Assembly: GCA_050633645.1 (NCBI GenBank)
Contig: JBOEGX010000002.1
Coordinates: 496,001-560,000, forward strand
Source: UBA1672 sp050633645
GTDB lineage: Bacteria; Pseudomonadota; Alphaproteobacteria; Micavibrionales; Micavibrionaceae
Direction of reading: 5' to 3'
Length of the DNA: 64,000 bases
The notes beneath the pieces were generated by a model. That model had not been told where the DNA came from. It searched no databases and was given only the letters and a program-made list of their open reading frames with translations. Numbering within the stretch: position 1 is the first letter of the stretch; every line of letters begins with the position of its first letter. The position numbers and the translations under genes were made by a program. Positions 44,398-52,308 of this stretch are shown here, piece by piece.

Positions 44398-44796
44398 TTA
44401 AATCGGATCTGCGTCTAATTCATACGCGCCATCTTTATTATGAACTTCGGTGCCGTTCAGCGGAGGATTAAATACACACGCCATTTTCATTTCCTTGGAG
44501 GCGCGCAAAAAATGCTCATCATGCTTATCCAAAATATAAATCGTGCCAGGTTTGATTGGGTGTTTTTTACCGTCAGATACTGTCTCGACCTCTCCCTCAC
44601 CAGAAATACAATAAACTGATTCTAAGTGATTTTTATAGTGCATGTGGAAATCGGCACCCTCGTATATCGTTGTGATATGGAATGAAAACCCCATTCCATC
44701 CTCGGCCAGTAAAAGGCGCGTGCTATCCCAATTCCCCTTTGGGCATTTAATGCGTCTTTCGTTTCTCTCTGCCTCTTGCAGCGTTCTTACTATCAT
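44398..44796 (-). CDS. ectC: L-ectoine synthase EctC
   Basis: 132 residues from ATG 44796, which has AAGGA five bases upstream; a longer frame to 44859 would add a membrane-like stretch foreign to the family. Cupin fold with CPKGNWDSTRLLLAEDGMGF, FHMHYKNHLESVYCISGEGE, PIKPGTIYILDKHDEHFLRA and CVFNPPLNGTEVH, matching EctC throughout. EctC cyclises N-gamma-acetyl-diaminobutyrate to ectoine. There is no ectA, ectB or ectD nearby, so it is an orphan that may work on an imported precursor or have another role. Confidence 0.9.
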   Translation of the reverse strand: MIVRTLQEAERNERRIKCPKGNWDSTRLLLAEDGMGFSFHITTIYEGADFHMHYKNHLESVYCISGEGEVETVSDGKKHPIKPGTIYILDKHDEHFLRASKEMKMACVFNPPLNGTEVHNKDGAYELDADPI

Positions 44797-44979
44797 AATT
44801 TCCTTTTTCATGTTGGTGGTTAAATATATGGATAAGAGCGCCAAGCCTAACAAGATCAAGCCGAAAAGCCAATATTTTCCCCGTTTTTATTTTGAAACAC
44901 TTATTTTCTTAGCGGTTGATCTTTATTCGCATTGATTTTAGATTAACCGAGTCCACATCAGGTAAGAGGGTTTTTGTTA

Positions 44980-46029
44980 ATGAAAATTTTGCACATTGTC
45001 GCAGGTGCACCAACAGGCGGAGCGGAGCAGTTTTCCTTTGATGCGATGAAGGCTCTGCATGATAGCGGCGTAGAGCAATTTGTGATCTGCCGCCCCTATA
45101 AGCATTTAACCGATGCCTTTGATGAACGTGGCATTAAATACAAAACCATAAGCTTCTCTCGGTTCAAAAAACCGTGGGAGCAAACCAGCATTAAAAAAGC
45201 CATTGCCGCATATAAACCGGATGTTATCCATTCATGGATGAGCAGGGCATCATCCTTTGTCCCCGCACAAAAAGACATTCCTGTTCTTGGGTGGTTCGGC
45301 GGGTATTATGACCTTAAAAACTATAAGAATTGCGATTTCTATATGGGCGTTACGCGTGATATTGTGCGTCATATTGGTGAAAAATCAGGAGCGCCTGATC
45401 GCGCCTATGTTGGTCATACGTTTGGAACATTAGAAGATGATACGCCGATTACCCGTGAAAGTCTCGGCGTGCCCGAAGGTGCAAAAACCGTTCTTCTTCT
45501 CTCTCGTATGCATTGGAAAAAGGGCGTTGATACGCTCCTCGAAGCCACAAAAGATATGGATGATGTGTATCTATTGCTCGCCGGGAACGGCCCTGATTTA
45601 GAAAAGTATAAAGCATTAGCAAAAGAACTGGGTGTGGAAAATCGTGCAAAATTCCTCGGTTGGCGTACAGATCGTAAGGCGCTGCTCGGCATTGCCGATG
45701 TGTGTACTTTACCGTCACGTTATGAACCATTCGGCACAGTCATCGCCGAAAGCTGGTTCGCGGGCGTTCCACTTGTGGCGACCAAAGCCGATGGCGCAAA
45801 GCAATATGTAGAGCATGACGTGAATGGATTGCTCAGTGAAATTGATGATGTTGAGGGCTTAAGGGAAAATCTCGTAATTGCCCTCAACGATGAGGGGGCG
45901 CGTAAGCGCCTGATCAATGGCGGTACAAAAACCTATAACGAGCTGTTCAGCCGCGAAGTCGTGACCCAAGGCTTGATTGATTCTTATGAAGATATAATGT
46001 TTAAATTCAATAAAGAAAAAGTGGCGTAA
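44980..46029 (+). CDS. Glycosyltransferase family 4
   Basis: About 349 residues, GT-B fold. N-terminal ILHIVAGAPTGGAEQFS, then VLLLSRMHWKKGVDTLLEA opening the donor domain and EPFGTVIAESWFAGVPLVATK with the donor-binding Glu pair, followed by DVNGLLSE. ATG 44980 has TAAGAGGG nine bases upstream; an in-frame TTG at 44974 is unlikely. It probably builds lipopolysaccharide or another glycan. It stands alone, divergent from ectC. Confidence 0.88.
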   Translation: MKILHIVAGAPTGGAEQFSFDAMKALHDSGVEQFVICRPYKHLTDAFDERGIKYKTISFSRFKKPWEQTSIKKAIAAYKPDVIHSWMSRASSFVPAQKDIPVLGWFGGYYDLKNYKNCDFYMGVTRDIVRHIGEKSGAPDRAYVGHTFGTLEDDTPITRESLGVPEGAKTVLLLSRMHWKKGVDTLLEATKDMDDVYLLLAGNGPDLEKYKALAKELGVENRAKFLGWRTDRKALLGIADVCTLPSRYEPFGTVIAESWFAGVPLVATKADGAKQYVEHDVNGLLSEIDDVEGLRENLVIALNDEGARKRLINGGTKTYNELFSREVVTQGLIDSYEDIMFKFNKEKVA

Positions 46030-46033
46030 ATAT

Positions 46034-46273
46034 TTAAGATTGGTTTTTTGTATTTTGTTTCTTATGTCTTCTGAGTTGTAGGTACAAGGACAATAAAAAA
46101 GCGAAAAGAAAAAGAAAAGATAGGCATAAATAAAACAAAGATTTTATTTCTAAATAACTTATTTCATTCGCAGCGTATTGGTAGTCAAAGGACGACAGCC
46201 ATCCGTAAGTTATATGCTGCCCCAACGAAAACAAAAAAATAATGAATAGCGTAACTGGTACAATTATATGCAT
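46034..46273 (-). CDS. Small two-span membrane protein
   Basis: 79 residues with two hydrophobic helices (IIVPVTLFIIFLFSLG and LFYLCLSFLFLFAFLLSLYL) and a basic C-terminal tail. No family recognised. It starts 6 bases after the 72-residue protein gene on the same strand, so a two-gene operon is likely. It ends 4 bases from the convergent glycosyltransferase stop. Confidence 0.6.
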   Translation of the reverse strand: MHIIVPVTLFIIFLFSLGQHITYGWLSSFDYQYAANEISYLEIKSLFYLCLSFLFLFAFLLSLYLQLRRHKKQNTKNQS

Positions 46274-46279
46274 AATTAA

Positions 46280-46498
46280 CTACTTAAACTTCACCGATAC
46301 GCCGCGTTTCTTGAAATAGCTTTGCATACGCTTGCGCCCTTCGCGGTTGCCCTGAACAAGACGCGCGGGATCAAAGATAGCTTCTTTTTCGCCTGCGTCT
46401 TTGAGTGCGCCTTTCAAATTTTTGATGCACGTATCTATATCCTCATTGTCATTGGTCAATGATTCATAAATTGCTTCTGTTGCGGCTTCTACGCTCAT
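46280..46498 (-). CDS. Small conserved-looking basic protein
   Basis: 72 residues from ATG 46498, which has AAGGAA eight bases upstream; the ATG at 46516 has none. Helical N-terminal part (AATEAIYESLTNDNEDIDTC) and a basic C-terminus with NREGRKRMQSYFKKRG. I believe similar short proteins occur in other alphaproteobacteria but cannot name a function. Confidence 0.7.
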   Translation of the reverse strand: MSVEAATEAIYESLTNDNEDIDTCIKNLKGALKDAGEKEAIFDPARLVQGNREGRKRMQSYFKKRGVSVKFK

Positions 46499-46608
46499 TT
46501 GATGTTCCTTGCTCATTTTTTATGGATAGTATCTATAATTTTCATGTGGTCAAGCAGGGGAGTAAAAAAATACGTGCAAATATAAAATAAATAAGGTAGA
46601 AGACGCGC

Positions 46609-46872
46609 ATGAGCAATTTTTCAAATATTAAAAAACGCCTATCCATGTCGACCACACTGCCTGCAGGTATTGGTGGCGGCGCACCTTATATGATGGGTTC
46701 TGCCGCGCATAGCCACGAGCATAGCGCGGATGGATCATGTTGCGGGCACGATCATTCACATGATCATGGGCACAGCCATAGCCACGATCATCACGATCAT
46801 TCAGGTGGTTGTTGCGATCATAACCATGATGACGAAGATGACACAACAAACCCAAGTGGCGGTTGCTGCTAA
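46609..46872 (+). CDS. His/Cys-rich small protein, likely metal-binding
   Basis: 87 residues. The first 40 are Ser/Gly-rich; the rest is an extreme His/Asp/Cys stretch (HSHEHSADGSCCGHDHSHD continuing to residue 75) ending in NPSGGCC. Of the last 55 residues about 17 are His and six Cys, the latter as three CC pairs. Such a tail can bind several Zn2+, Ni2+ or Cu+ ions, so a metal store or chaperone is plausible. No folded domain is evident. Confidence 0.75.
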   Translation: MSNFSNIKKRLSMSTTLPAGIGGGAPYMMGSAAHSHEHSADGSCCGHDHSHDHGHSHSHDHHDHSGGCCDHNHDDEDDTTNPSGGCC

Positions 46873-46891
46873 CCCTTTTTAAAGTCTTGTG

Positions 46892-48100
46892 CTAATCCAA
46901 CGCCTGAGCGCAAGCATGCGCAGACGCCCATGCCCATTGGAAATTATGCCCGCCCAGATGCCCTGTAATATCTAAAACTTCCCCGATAAAATAAAGTCCC
47001 TTAACGTCACGTGCCTCGAAAGTTTTTGAGGATACGCAATTTGTATCAACTCCGCCAAGCGTGACCTCCGCCGTACGAAAGCCCTCACTGCCATTGGGTG
47101 TGATTTTCCACATATTGGCCACATCTGAAACATCGCGCATTGTTTTGTTATTGGTATCACCGATGCGTTTTTCTATGTCTGCAATATCCTTGAAAAGCAC
47201 AGAAATTCGCGATGGAATAATGTATTCCAAAACGGTTTGTATCATTTTCTTGGGCGATGCATCTCGCGCATTTTCCAAGTGCTCTTGCATGTCTTGATCG
47301 GGGGACATGTTGACCTCTATGCTATCGCCTTCATTCCAATAGGATGAGATTTGCAATATCGATGGGCCTGATAATCCGCGATGCGTAAACAGGAGGCCTT
47401 CACGAAAAGACTTACCGTTGCATGATACTTTCGCATCCAAGGAAACACCTGATAAGGGCCTGGTCTTACTCAGGAGTTCATCATCGAATGTGAGCGGGAC
47501 AAGGGCGGCGCGCGGTGGAATAACGCTCAGGCCATATTGCTTGGCTAGCTCATACCCAAAATTGCTCGCCCCAATTTTTGGGATGGACAGCCCGCCCGAT
47601 GCAATAACAAGGTTTTTACATTCAAAATCACCCTGATCAGTTTTAATCAAAAACCCCTTATTGGTTTTAGATGTGCCCGTAACCTTTGTTTTAAGCGCGA
47701 TTTCAACACCATGTTCGGCGCACCTGTTTTTAAGCATATCAATAAGATCGCCCGCGCTGTTATCGCAAAACATTTGCCCGCGCGCGTTTTCATTGCCTGT
47801 TTTCTCTTCATAAGGTTTTTCGTGATAGGGAATGTGATGGTCATCCATTATCGCCAAAAAATCATAAGGCGTAAACCGCGCCAATGCAGATTTGCAAAAA
47901 TGCGGATTTTGCGAAAGGAAGTTATCAGGCGAGCAATAAAGGTTGGTAAAATTGCTTCGTCCCCCGCCGGAAATACGGATTTTCTCACCGATTTTCCCTG
48001 TATGCTCAATAATGCAAACGGACTGACCACGCTTGCCCGCTTGCCAAGCACACATAAGACCTGCAGCCCCCGCGCCGATTATGATTGTGTTGAATTTCAT
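46892..48100 (-). CDS. FAD-dependent oxidoreductase, HI0933/YhiN family
   Basis: 402 residues. N-terminal FAD dinucleotide motif IIIGAGAAGLMCAWQAGKRG, then the HI0933 signature ISGGGRSNFTN, VIASGGLSIPKIGASNFGY, the conserved LFTHRGLSGPSILQIS, VTLGGVDTN and the C-terminal GLYFIGEVLDITGHLGGHNFQWAWASA. These flavoproteins are widely conserved and poorly defined biochemically; some members reduce bile-acid or other enone substrates. It converges with the His-rich gene. Confidence 0.9.
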   Translation of the reverse strand: MKFNTIIIGAGAAGLMCAWQAGKRGQSVCIIEHTGKIGEKIRISGGGRSNFTNLYCSPDNFLSQNPHFCKSALARFTPYDFLAIMDDHHIPYHEKPYEEKTGNENARGQMFCDNSAGDLIDMLKNRCAEHGVEIALKTKVTGTSKTNKGFLIKTDQGDFECKNLVIASGGLSIPKIGASNFGYELAKQYGLSVIPPRAALVPLTFDDELLSKTRPLSGVSLDAKVSCNGKSFREGLLFTHRGLSGPSILQISSYWNEGDSIEVNMSPDQDMQEHLENARDASPKKMIQTVLEYIIPSRISVLFKDIADIEKRIGDTNNKTMRDVSDVANMWKITPNGSEGFRTAEVTLGGVDTNCVSSKTFEARDVKGLYFIGEVLDITGHLGGHNFQWAWASAHACAQALD

Positions 48101-48144
48101 AGGAGAAGCAATATCAAATAAGCCCTATTAGGCAAAGGAATCTT

Positions 48145-48891
48145 TTATAACCGGATAATAAAATCATCAAAGTCATTCTTATTGTCATTGAAAACATGGT
48201 TAATATCCCAGTGCCCAGATAGTGGTTCGGGTGCTGGTCTTTCGTAAAGGAGTGCCAAATTATATTTTACGTTCGCAACATTTTTTAGATTGTACCATTC
48301 GTAAGAAAAGCTTCCCCTATTTGGGATGTCTTGTTTTGTATCATCAAGGCTTAAATATTCAGGCTGTGTTGACTTAAACATCAACCCTAAGGTTTCATTT
48401 AAGGGCTTAAAATCTTTTCTCCATTGCCATAATGTGGGTGGGGTCTCGTAGTAATAGGTGTCGAATGCCAAATTAAGACCCTCATCAGTTGTGACGACGG
48501 GCGCGACATGAAAATTATATGGGAGGCGCTTATTCGGGTCAAAAGATAGCTCCCCATTGGCGTCGTAATCATCGTCGCCTATTGGGAGTGCAACATGAAC
48601 GGGTGGCATCACGTTGTTGATTGTGCTGCCGTCTTCGCTGGGTGAATATATCCAAGCCTTCTGGACATCGGGAACACCATTTTTTTTAAGTATATTTGCA
48701 ATTTCATAGGCGCGCATTTGGCACGCCCGAGAAGTTTGATGCGTTTTGTGTGAAACAGGCATCTCTCGAATATCTTTAAATAACTCAAATGCGGTTTTAT
48801 TACTAACCATTATACCTGCTATCTTTTCATAATAAGATAACGATTTTTTGCAAAACTTGCAAGTCTTCACTTTCCGTTGCATTGCGTGCAT
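48145..48891 (-). CDS. Possible protein-glutaminase-like Cys hydrolase
   Basis: 248 residues from ATG 48891, or 221 from ATG 48810, which has a better (GCAGG) ribosome site. A Cys-His-Asp pattern is visible: SRACQMRAYEIANIL (Cys57), YNFHVAPVVTTDEGL (His128), LAFDTYYYETPPTLWQW (Asp144). This order and the C-x-x-R-A, HVAP-x-V and D...P...W spacing match what I recall of bacterial protein-glutaminase / deamidase enzymes. No signal peptide or membrane helix, so it would act in the cytosol or be delivered by a secretion system. The N-terminal CKFCKK is unexplained. Divergent from pdxS. Confidence 0.55.
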   Translation of the reverse strand: MHAMQRKVKTCKFCKKSLSYYEKIAGIMVSNKTAFELFKDIREMPVSHKTHQTSRACQMRAYEIANILKKNGVPDVQKAWIYSPSEDGSTINNVMPPVHVALPIGDDDYDANGELSFDPNKRLPYNFHVAPVVTTDEGLNLAFDTYYYETPPTLWQWRKDFKPLNETLGLMFKSTQPEYLSLDDTKQDIPNRGSFSYEWYNLKNVANVKYNLALLYERPAPEPLSGHWDINHVFNDNKNDFDDFIIRL

Positions 48892-48946
48892 TTCTGTGTA
48901 TAAATGCCGTTCTTAATAGATAATTTTGATCGTAAGGAACAGCGAA

Positions 48947-49846
48947 ATGAGCGGAAATTCATCTTCTGAAAATGTCATGAACATCAAAACAGGCCTTGCA
49001 GAAATGCTTAAAGGTGGCGTGATTATGGATGTTGTTACGGCTGAGCAAGCCAAAATTGCAGAAGATGCGGGTGCGATCGCAGTGATGGCCTTGGAGCGCG
49101 TACCTTCCGATATTCGTAAGGCTGGTGGCGTCGCGCGGATGAGCCCGCCTGATATTATTGAATCGGTTATGAAGGCCGTTTCTATTCCTGTAATGGCGAA
49201 ATGCCGTATCGGTCACTTTGCCGAGGCACAGCTTCTTCAGGAAATGGGTGTTGATTACATCGATGAGTCAGAAGTTCTGACCCCTGCGGATGAAGAATAT
49301 CATATCAATAAGCATGACTTTAAAGTGCCATTTGTTTGTGGAGCAAAAAACCTTGGTGAAGCGTTACGCCGTATTGGCGAAGGCGCGGCGCTTATGCGTA
49401 CAAAAGGTGAGCCAGGGACGGGAAATATCGTTGAGGCTGTGCGGCACATGCGCCGAATCAACGCCGAAATCAAAAAGGCTGTGAATATGGATGAGGCCGA
49501 GCTTATGAGCTTTTCCCGCGATATTGGCGCACCGTTTGAGCTTTTGAAAATCGTACGTAAAGAGGGAAAGCTGCCTGTTCCGAATTTCGCGGCTGGTGGT
49601 ATTGCAACCCCTGCGGACGCGGCAATTTGTATGCAGCTTGGCGCGGAAACAGTGTTTGTTGGATCGGGGATCTTTAAATCTGATAATCCTGATAAATTCG
49701 CAAAAGCCATCGTAAAGGCGACGGCGCATTATAATGACCCCGCAATCGTTCTTCAGGCATCTAAAGAGCTTGGCGGCGTTGCAATGCGCGGTACAGAAAT
49801 CTCTGAAATTGATGAGCCAATGTTAATGGCAAATCGAGGGTGGTAG
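48947..49846 (+). CDS. pdxS: Pyridoxal 5'-phosphate synthase lyase subunit PdxS
   Basis: 299 residues from ATG 48947 with AAGGA nearby; a TTG at 48926 is unlikely. The (beta/alpha)8 enzyme is almost unmistakable: MLKGGVIMDVVTAEQAKIAE, VPSDIRKAGGVARM, PVMAKCRIGHFAEA with the catalytic Lys, and MRTKGEPGTGN. It builds PLP from ribose 5-phosphate, glyceraldehyde 3-phosphate and ammonia. Its glutaminase partner PdxT is not adjacent, and most alphaproteobacteria use the PdxA/PdxJ route instead. Confidence 0.95.
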   Translation: MSGNSSSENVMNIKTGLAEMLKGGVIMDVVTAEQAKIAEDAGAIAVMALERVPSDIRKAGGVARMSPPDIIESVMKAVSIPVMAKCRIGHFAEAQLLQEMGVDYIDESEVLTPADEEYHINKHDFKVPFVCGAKNLGEALRRIGEGAALMRTKGEPGTGNIVEAVRHMRRINAEIKKAVNMDEAELMSFSRDIGAPFELLKIVRKEGKLPVPNFAAGGIATPADAAICMQLGAETVFVGSGIFKSDNPDKFAKAIVKATAHYNDPAIVLQASKELGGVAMRGTEISEIDEPMLMANRGW

Positions 49847-49853
49847 GTCCTGC

Positions 49854-50444
49854 CTAATCATCCTTTTTATCTTCTTTGGATTTGGCGATGCTGTTCTCCA
49901 ATGCCTTTTTTTGTTTTGAATCGCGCTCTTCTTGTTTTAGCTCGTCCAAGGCCTTAACCATGATGTTGAAATGCGGCAGCAAAATCTCCTGATATCGTGT
50001 TCGTCTATCCGTGGACATATCACGAAGAAGGTAATCTACAATTTCCATTGCTTTCATATCATTTTGTTTGGCCTGTATAGTTTTTTCTGTCCATCGCATT
50101 TCATAAACTTTAAGTTTCTGAACCAAATGTGTTATGACATTGAATAAAGATGAATCTAGTTTTTTCATCTTTATTTCAAAATCCTGACGCGTGATTTTAA
50201 CGACAGTGCTATTTTTTATCGCTTCATAATTGAGAACCTCGGATTCGTTTATAAGAAGATTTGTTTCGGCTATAATCGAACCAGAAGAAAAGGTGTCTAT
50301 AATAAGTTTTTTTCCGTTTTCGATGATAAATGAGCAAACTTCTCCTTCTTGAACGATAAAAGAATCGGTGTTTTTCTCCCCAGCGTGAATAAAGGTTTTT
50401 CCTGCATGGATGGCCACGCGCTCTAATATGATGTTATCTGCCAA
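49854..50444 (-). CDS. Cyclic-nucleotide-binding-fold protein without visible DNA-binding domain
   Basis: 196 residues. Residues about 10-115 follow the Crp/cNMP beta-roll (IHAGEKNTDSFIVQEGEVCSFI, IDTFSSGSIIAETNLLINES, YEAIKNSTVVKITRQDFE). A long helix follows, but the C-terminal part (TRYQEILLPHFNIMVKAL, then a charged coiled tail) has no recognisable winged-helix motif. It may bind cAMP or a related ligand and act by protein contact, or be a divergent regulator. Converges with pdxS. Confidence 0.75.
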   Translation of the reverse strand: MADNIILERVAIHAGKTFIHAGEKNTDSFIVQEGEVCSFIIENGKKLIIDTFSSGSIIAETNLLINESEVLNYEAIKNSTVVKITRQDFEIKMKKLDSSLFNVITHLVQKLKVYEMRWTEKTIQAKQNDMKAMEIVDYLLRDMSTDRRTRYQEILLPHFNIMVKALDELKQEERDSKQKKALENSIAKSKEDKKDD

Positions 50445-50540
50445 AATATTTCCTAGTTTCAGTGTTTTATTACAGGATTATTTTAAATCTATAAGTTCTA
50501 ATATAACGTAAATAAGGTGCAAATTTATCTTATGCGTCAC

Positions 50541-50549
50541 TTATCCACA
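50541..50549 (+). promoter_or_regulatory. Single DnaA-box match upstream of acpP
   Basis: TTATCCACA is an exact match to the strong DnaA box. It is isolated in the 243-base gap before acpP, about 60 bases before the -35 element. A lone 9-mer can occur by chance, so regulatory meaning is uncertain. Confidence 0.3.
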
Positions 50550-50599
50550 AGCGCAGGCCATAAAGCGCTTTATCTTTGTGAATTGCTATGGTAATAGCG

Positions 50600-50628
50600 T
50601 TGCACAAGAATGTTTGGGCTAGTAATAT
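50600..50628 (+). promoter_or_regulatory. Sigma-70-type promoter of acpP
   Basis: TTGCAC at 50600-50605 and TAATAT at 50623-50628 are separated by 17 bases, the optimal spacing, with five of six matches to TATAAT-type and TTGACA-type positions at most sites. Predicted start near 50635, about 50 bases before the acpP ATG. Strong promoter expected for this highly expressed gene. Confidence 0.6.
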
Positions 50629-50687
50629 GTCCGCTCATTCGATATAGAGTAAGAACAAGTTTAAAAATTATTAAAAAGGATTAAGAC

Positions 50688-50921
50688 ATGAGTGATGTTG
50701 AAAGCCGCGTGAGAGACATAGTTGTTGAACATTTGGGCGTCGAAGAAAACAAGGTTGTGACAGGTGCGAGTTTCATCGATGATCTTGGTGCAGATTCATT
50801 GGACACGGTTGAATTGGTTATGGCGTTTGAAGAAGAATTCAATGTTGAAATTCCAGATGATGCCGCTAAAGACATTCAGACTTTCGGTGATGCTGTTGAA
50901 TTCATCAAAAAGGCCGCTTAA
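50688..50921 (+). CDS. acpP: Acyl carrier protein
   Basis: 77 residues, the standard length. The phosphopantetheine serine is in DDLGADSLDTVELVMAFEEE (Ser36 region). Strongly acidic four-helix protein that carries acyl chains in type II fatty acid synthesis. An AAGGA ribosome site precedes the ATG. A hairpin lies between this gene and fabF, which would let acpP be expressed at a higher level than the rest. Confidence 0.97.
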   Translation: MSDVESRVRDIVVEHLGVEENKVVTGASFIDDLGADSLDTVELVMAFEEEFNVEIPDDAAKDIQTFGDAVEFIKKAA

Positions 50922-50971
50922 GTCTTTTGATCGAGATGCAGCGAATTAAGGCATCTACTAACTCTTGATTC

Positions 50972-50990
50972 CAGCCCGCTTGACGGGCTG
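50972..50990 (+). terminator. Hairpin between acpP and fabF
   Basis: CAGCCCG (50972-50978), loop CTTGA, CGGGCTG (50984-50990): a perfect GC-rich 7-bp stem. A proper T tract is missing (TCGTTATATC follows), so it is more likely an attenuator or mRNA 3' stabiliser for acpP than a full terminator. Confidence 0.5.
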
Positions 50991-51029
50991 TCGTTATATC
51001 TAAGGTATAAAAAACTAAAGGAATAAAAT

Positions 51030-52304
51030 ATGAGACGTGTTGTTATTACCGGTATGGGTATGGTTTCTCCCCTGGGTTATGGTGTCGATCATAACTGGGA
51101 TGCGATTACAAACGGCAAAAGCGGTATTAAAAAAATCGAGCATTTCGACGTGTCTGATATTACCTCGCAAATTGCAGGGATCATTCCGAAGACAACGGAT
51201 GAAAACCCACAAAATGGTGAGTTTAATGCGGATTTATTTCTTGCACCGAAAGAGCAGCGCAAAGTCGATGTATTCATCACTTACGGGATAGCCGCCGCGC
51301 ATGAAGCGATTGAAGATTCAGGTTGGAAACCTACCGATGAAGAGGGGCAAAACCGTACAGGCGTTTTGATTGGTTCCGGCATTGGTGGTTTAGATGAAAT
51401 ATATAAAACCTCAACATTGTTAAATGAGCGTGGCCCAAGACGTATTTCTCCGTTCTTCGTGCCTGCTGCTTTGATTAACCTTACATCTGGTCATGTATCG
51501 ATTAAATACGGTTTCCGTGGGCCAAACCATTCGGTTGTAACGGCCTGTGCAACGGGCACGCATGCTATTGGTGATGCAGCGCGTTTAATTGCGCTTGATG
51601 ATGCCGATGTTATGATCGCGGGTGGGGCAGAGGGCGCAGTATGTCGCCTTGGCGTGGCCGGTTTTGCCGCCGCGCGCGCTCTAACCTCTGGGTATAATGA
51701 CCGCCCGAGTGAGGCTTCTCGCCCATGGGATAAAGACCGAGATGGTTTCGTGATCGGAGAAGGCGCGGGTATCGTGGTTTTGGAAGAATACGAACACGCA
51801 AAGGCACGTGGCGCAAAAATCTACGGTGAGATTATCGGCTATGGCCTCTCAGGTGACGCGCATCATATCACAAGCCCCGCTTCCGACGGTAATGGCGGTT
51901 TCCGTGCAATGCAGGCGGCATTAAAACGTGCGCAAATTAACCCCGAAGACGTTGATTATATTAACGCGCATGGAACATCAACACCTATGGGTGACGGCAT
52001 TGAATTTGGCGCGGTAAAGCGTTTGTTTAGTAATGCCTTGGATACCGTTTCCATGTCTTCAACCAAGTCATCAATCGGGCATTTGCTTGGTGCGGCGGGC
52101 GCGGTTGAGGCTATATACTCTGCTAAAGCCATCCAAACGGGCGTCCTTCCGCCTACGCTTAATCTTGAAAATCCATCCGATGACTGTCAGGGAATGGATC
52201 TTGTGCCGAAAGTGGCAAAAGAGAAGAGGGTTGATACTGTTCTTTCCAATTCGTTTGGCTTTGGTGGTACGAATGCGTCTTTGGTTATGCGTGCGGTGAA
52301 ATAA
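51030..52304 (+). CDS. fabF: Beta-ketoacyl-ACP synthase II
   Basis: 424 residues. Thiolase-fold condensing enzyme with the Cys-His-His active site: Cys in VVTACATGTHAIGDAA, His in NAHGTSTPMGD and His in SSTKSSIGHLLGAAGAVE. N-terminal RRVVITGMGMVSPLG is typical. It elongates fatty acids with malonyl-ACP. Ribosome site AAGGA; mltG follows after 4 bases. Confidence 0.97.
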   Translation: MRRVVITGMGMVSPLGYGVDHNWDAITNGKSGIKKIEHFDVSDITSQIAGIIPKTTDENPQNGEFNADLFLAPKEQRKVDVFITYGIAAAHEAIEDSGWKPTDEEGQNRTGVLIGSGIGGLDEIYKTSTLLNERGPRRISPFFVPAALINLTSGHVSIKYGFRGPNHSVVTACATGTHAIGDAARLIALDDADVMIAGGAEGAVCRLGVAGFAAARALTSGYNDRPSEASRPWDKDRDGFVIGEGAGIVVLEEYEHAKARGAKIYGEIIGYGLSGDAHHITSPASDGNGGFRAMQAALKRAQINPEDVDYINAHGTSTPMGDGIEFGAVKRLFSNALDTVSMSSTKSSIGHLLGAAGAVEAIYSAKAIQTGVLPPTLNLENPSDDCQGMDLVPKVAKEKRVDTVLSNSFGFGGTNASLVMRAVK

Positions 52305-52308
52305 ATCG

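Noticed and set aside
46628..46855. 75-codon frame antisense to the His-rich gene
   Set aside because: It is the mirror of the repetitive CAT/GAT codons; no ribosome site and no protein-like pattern.
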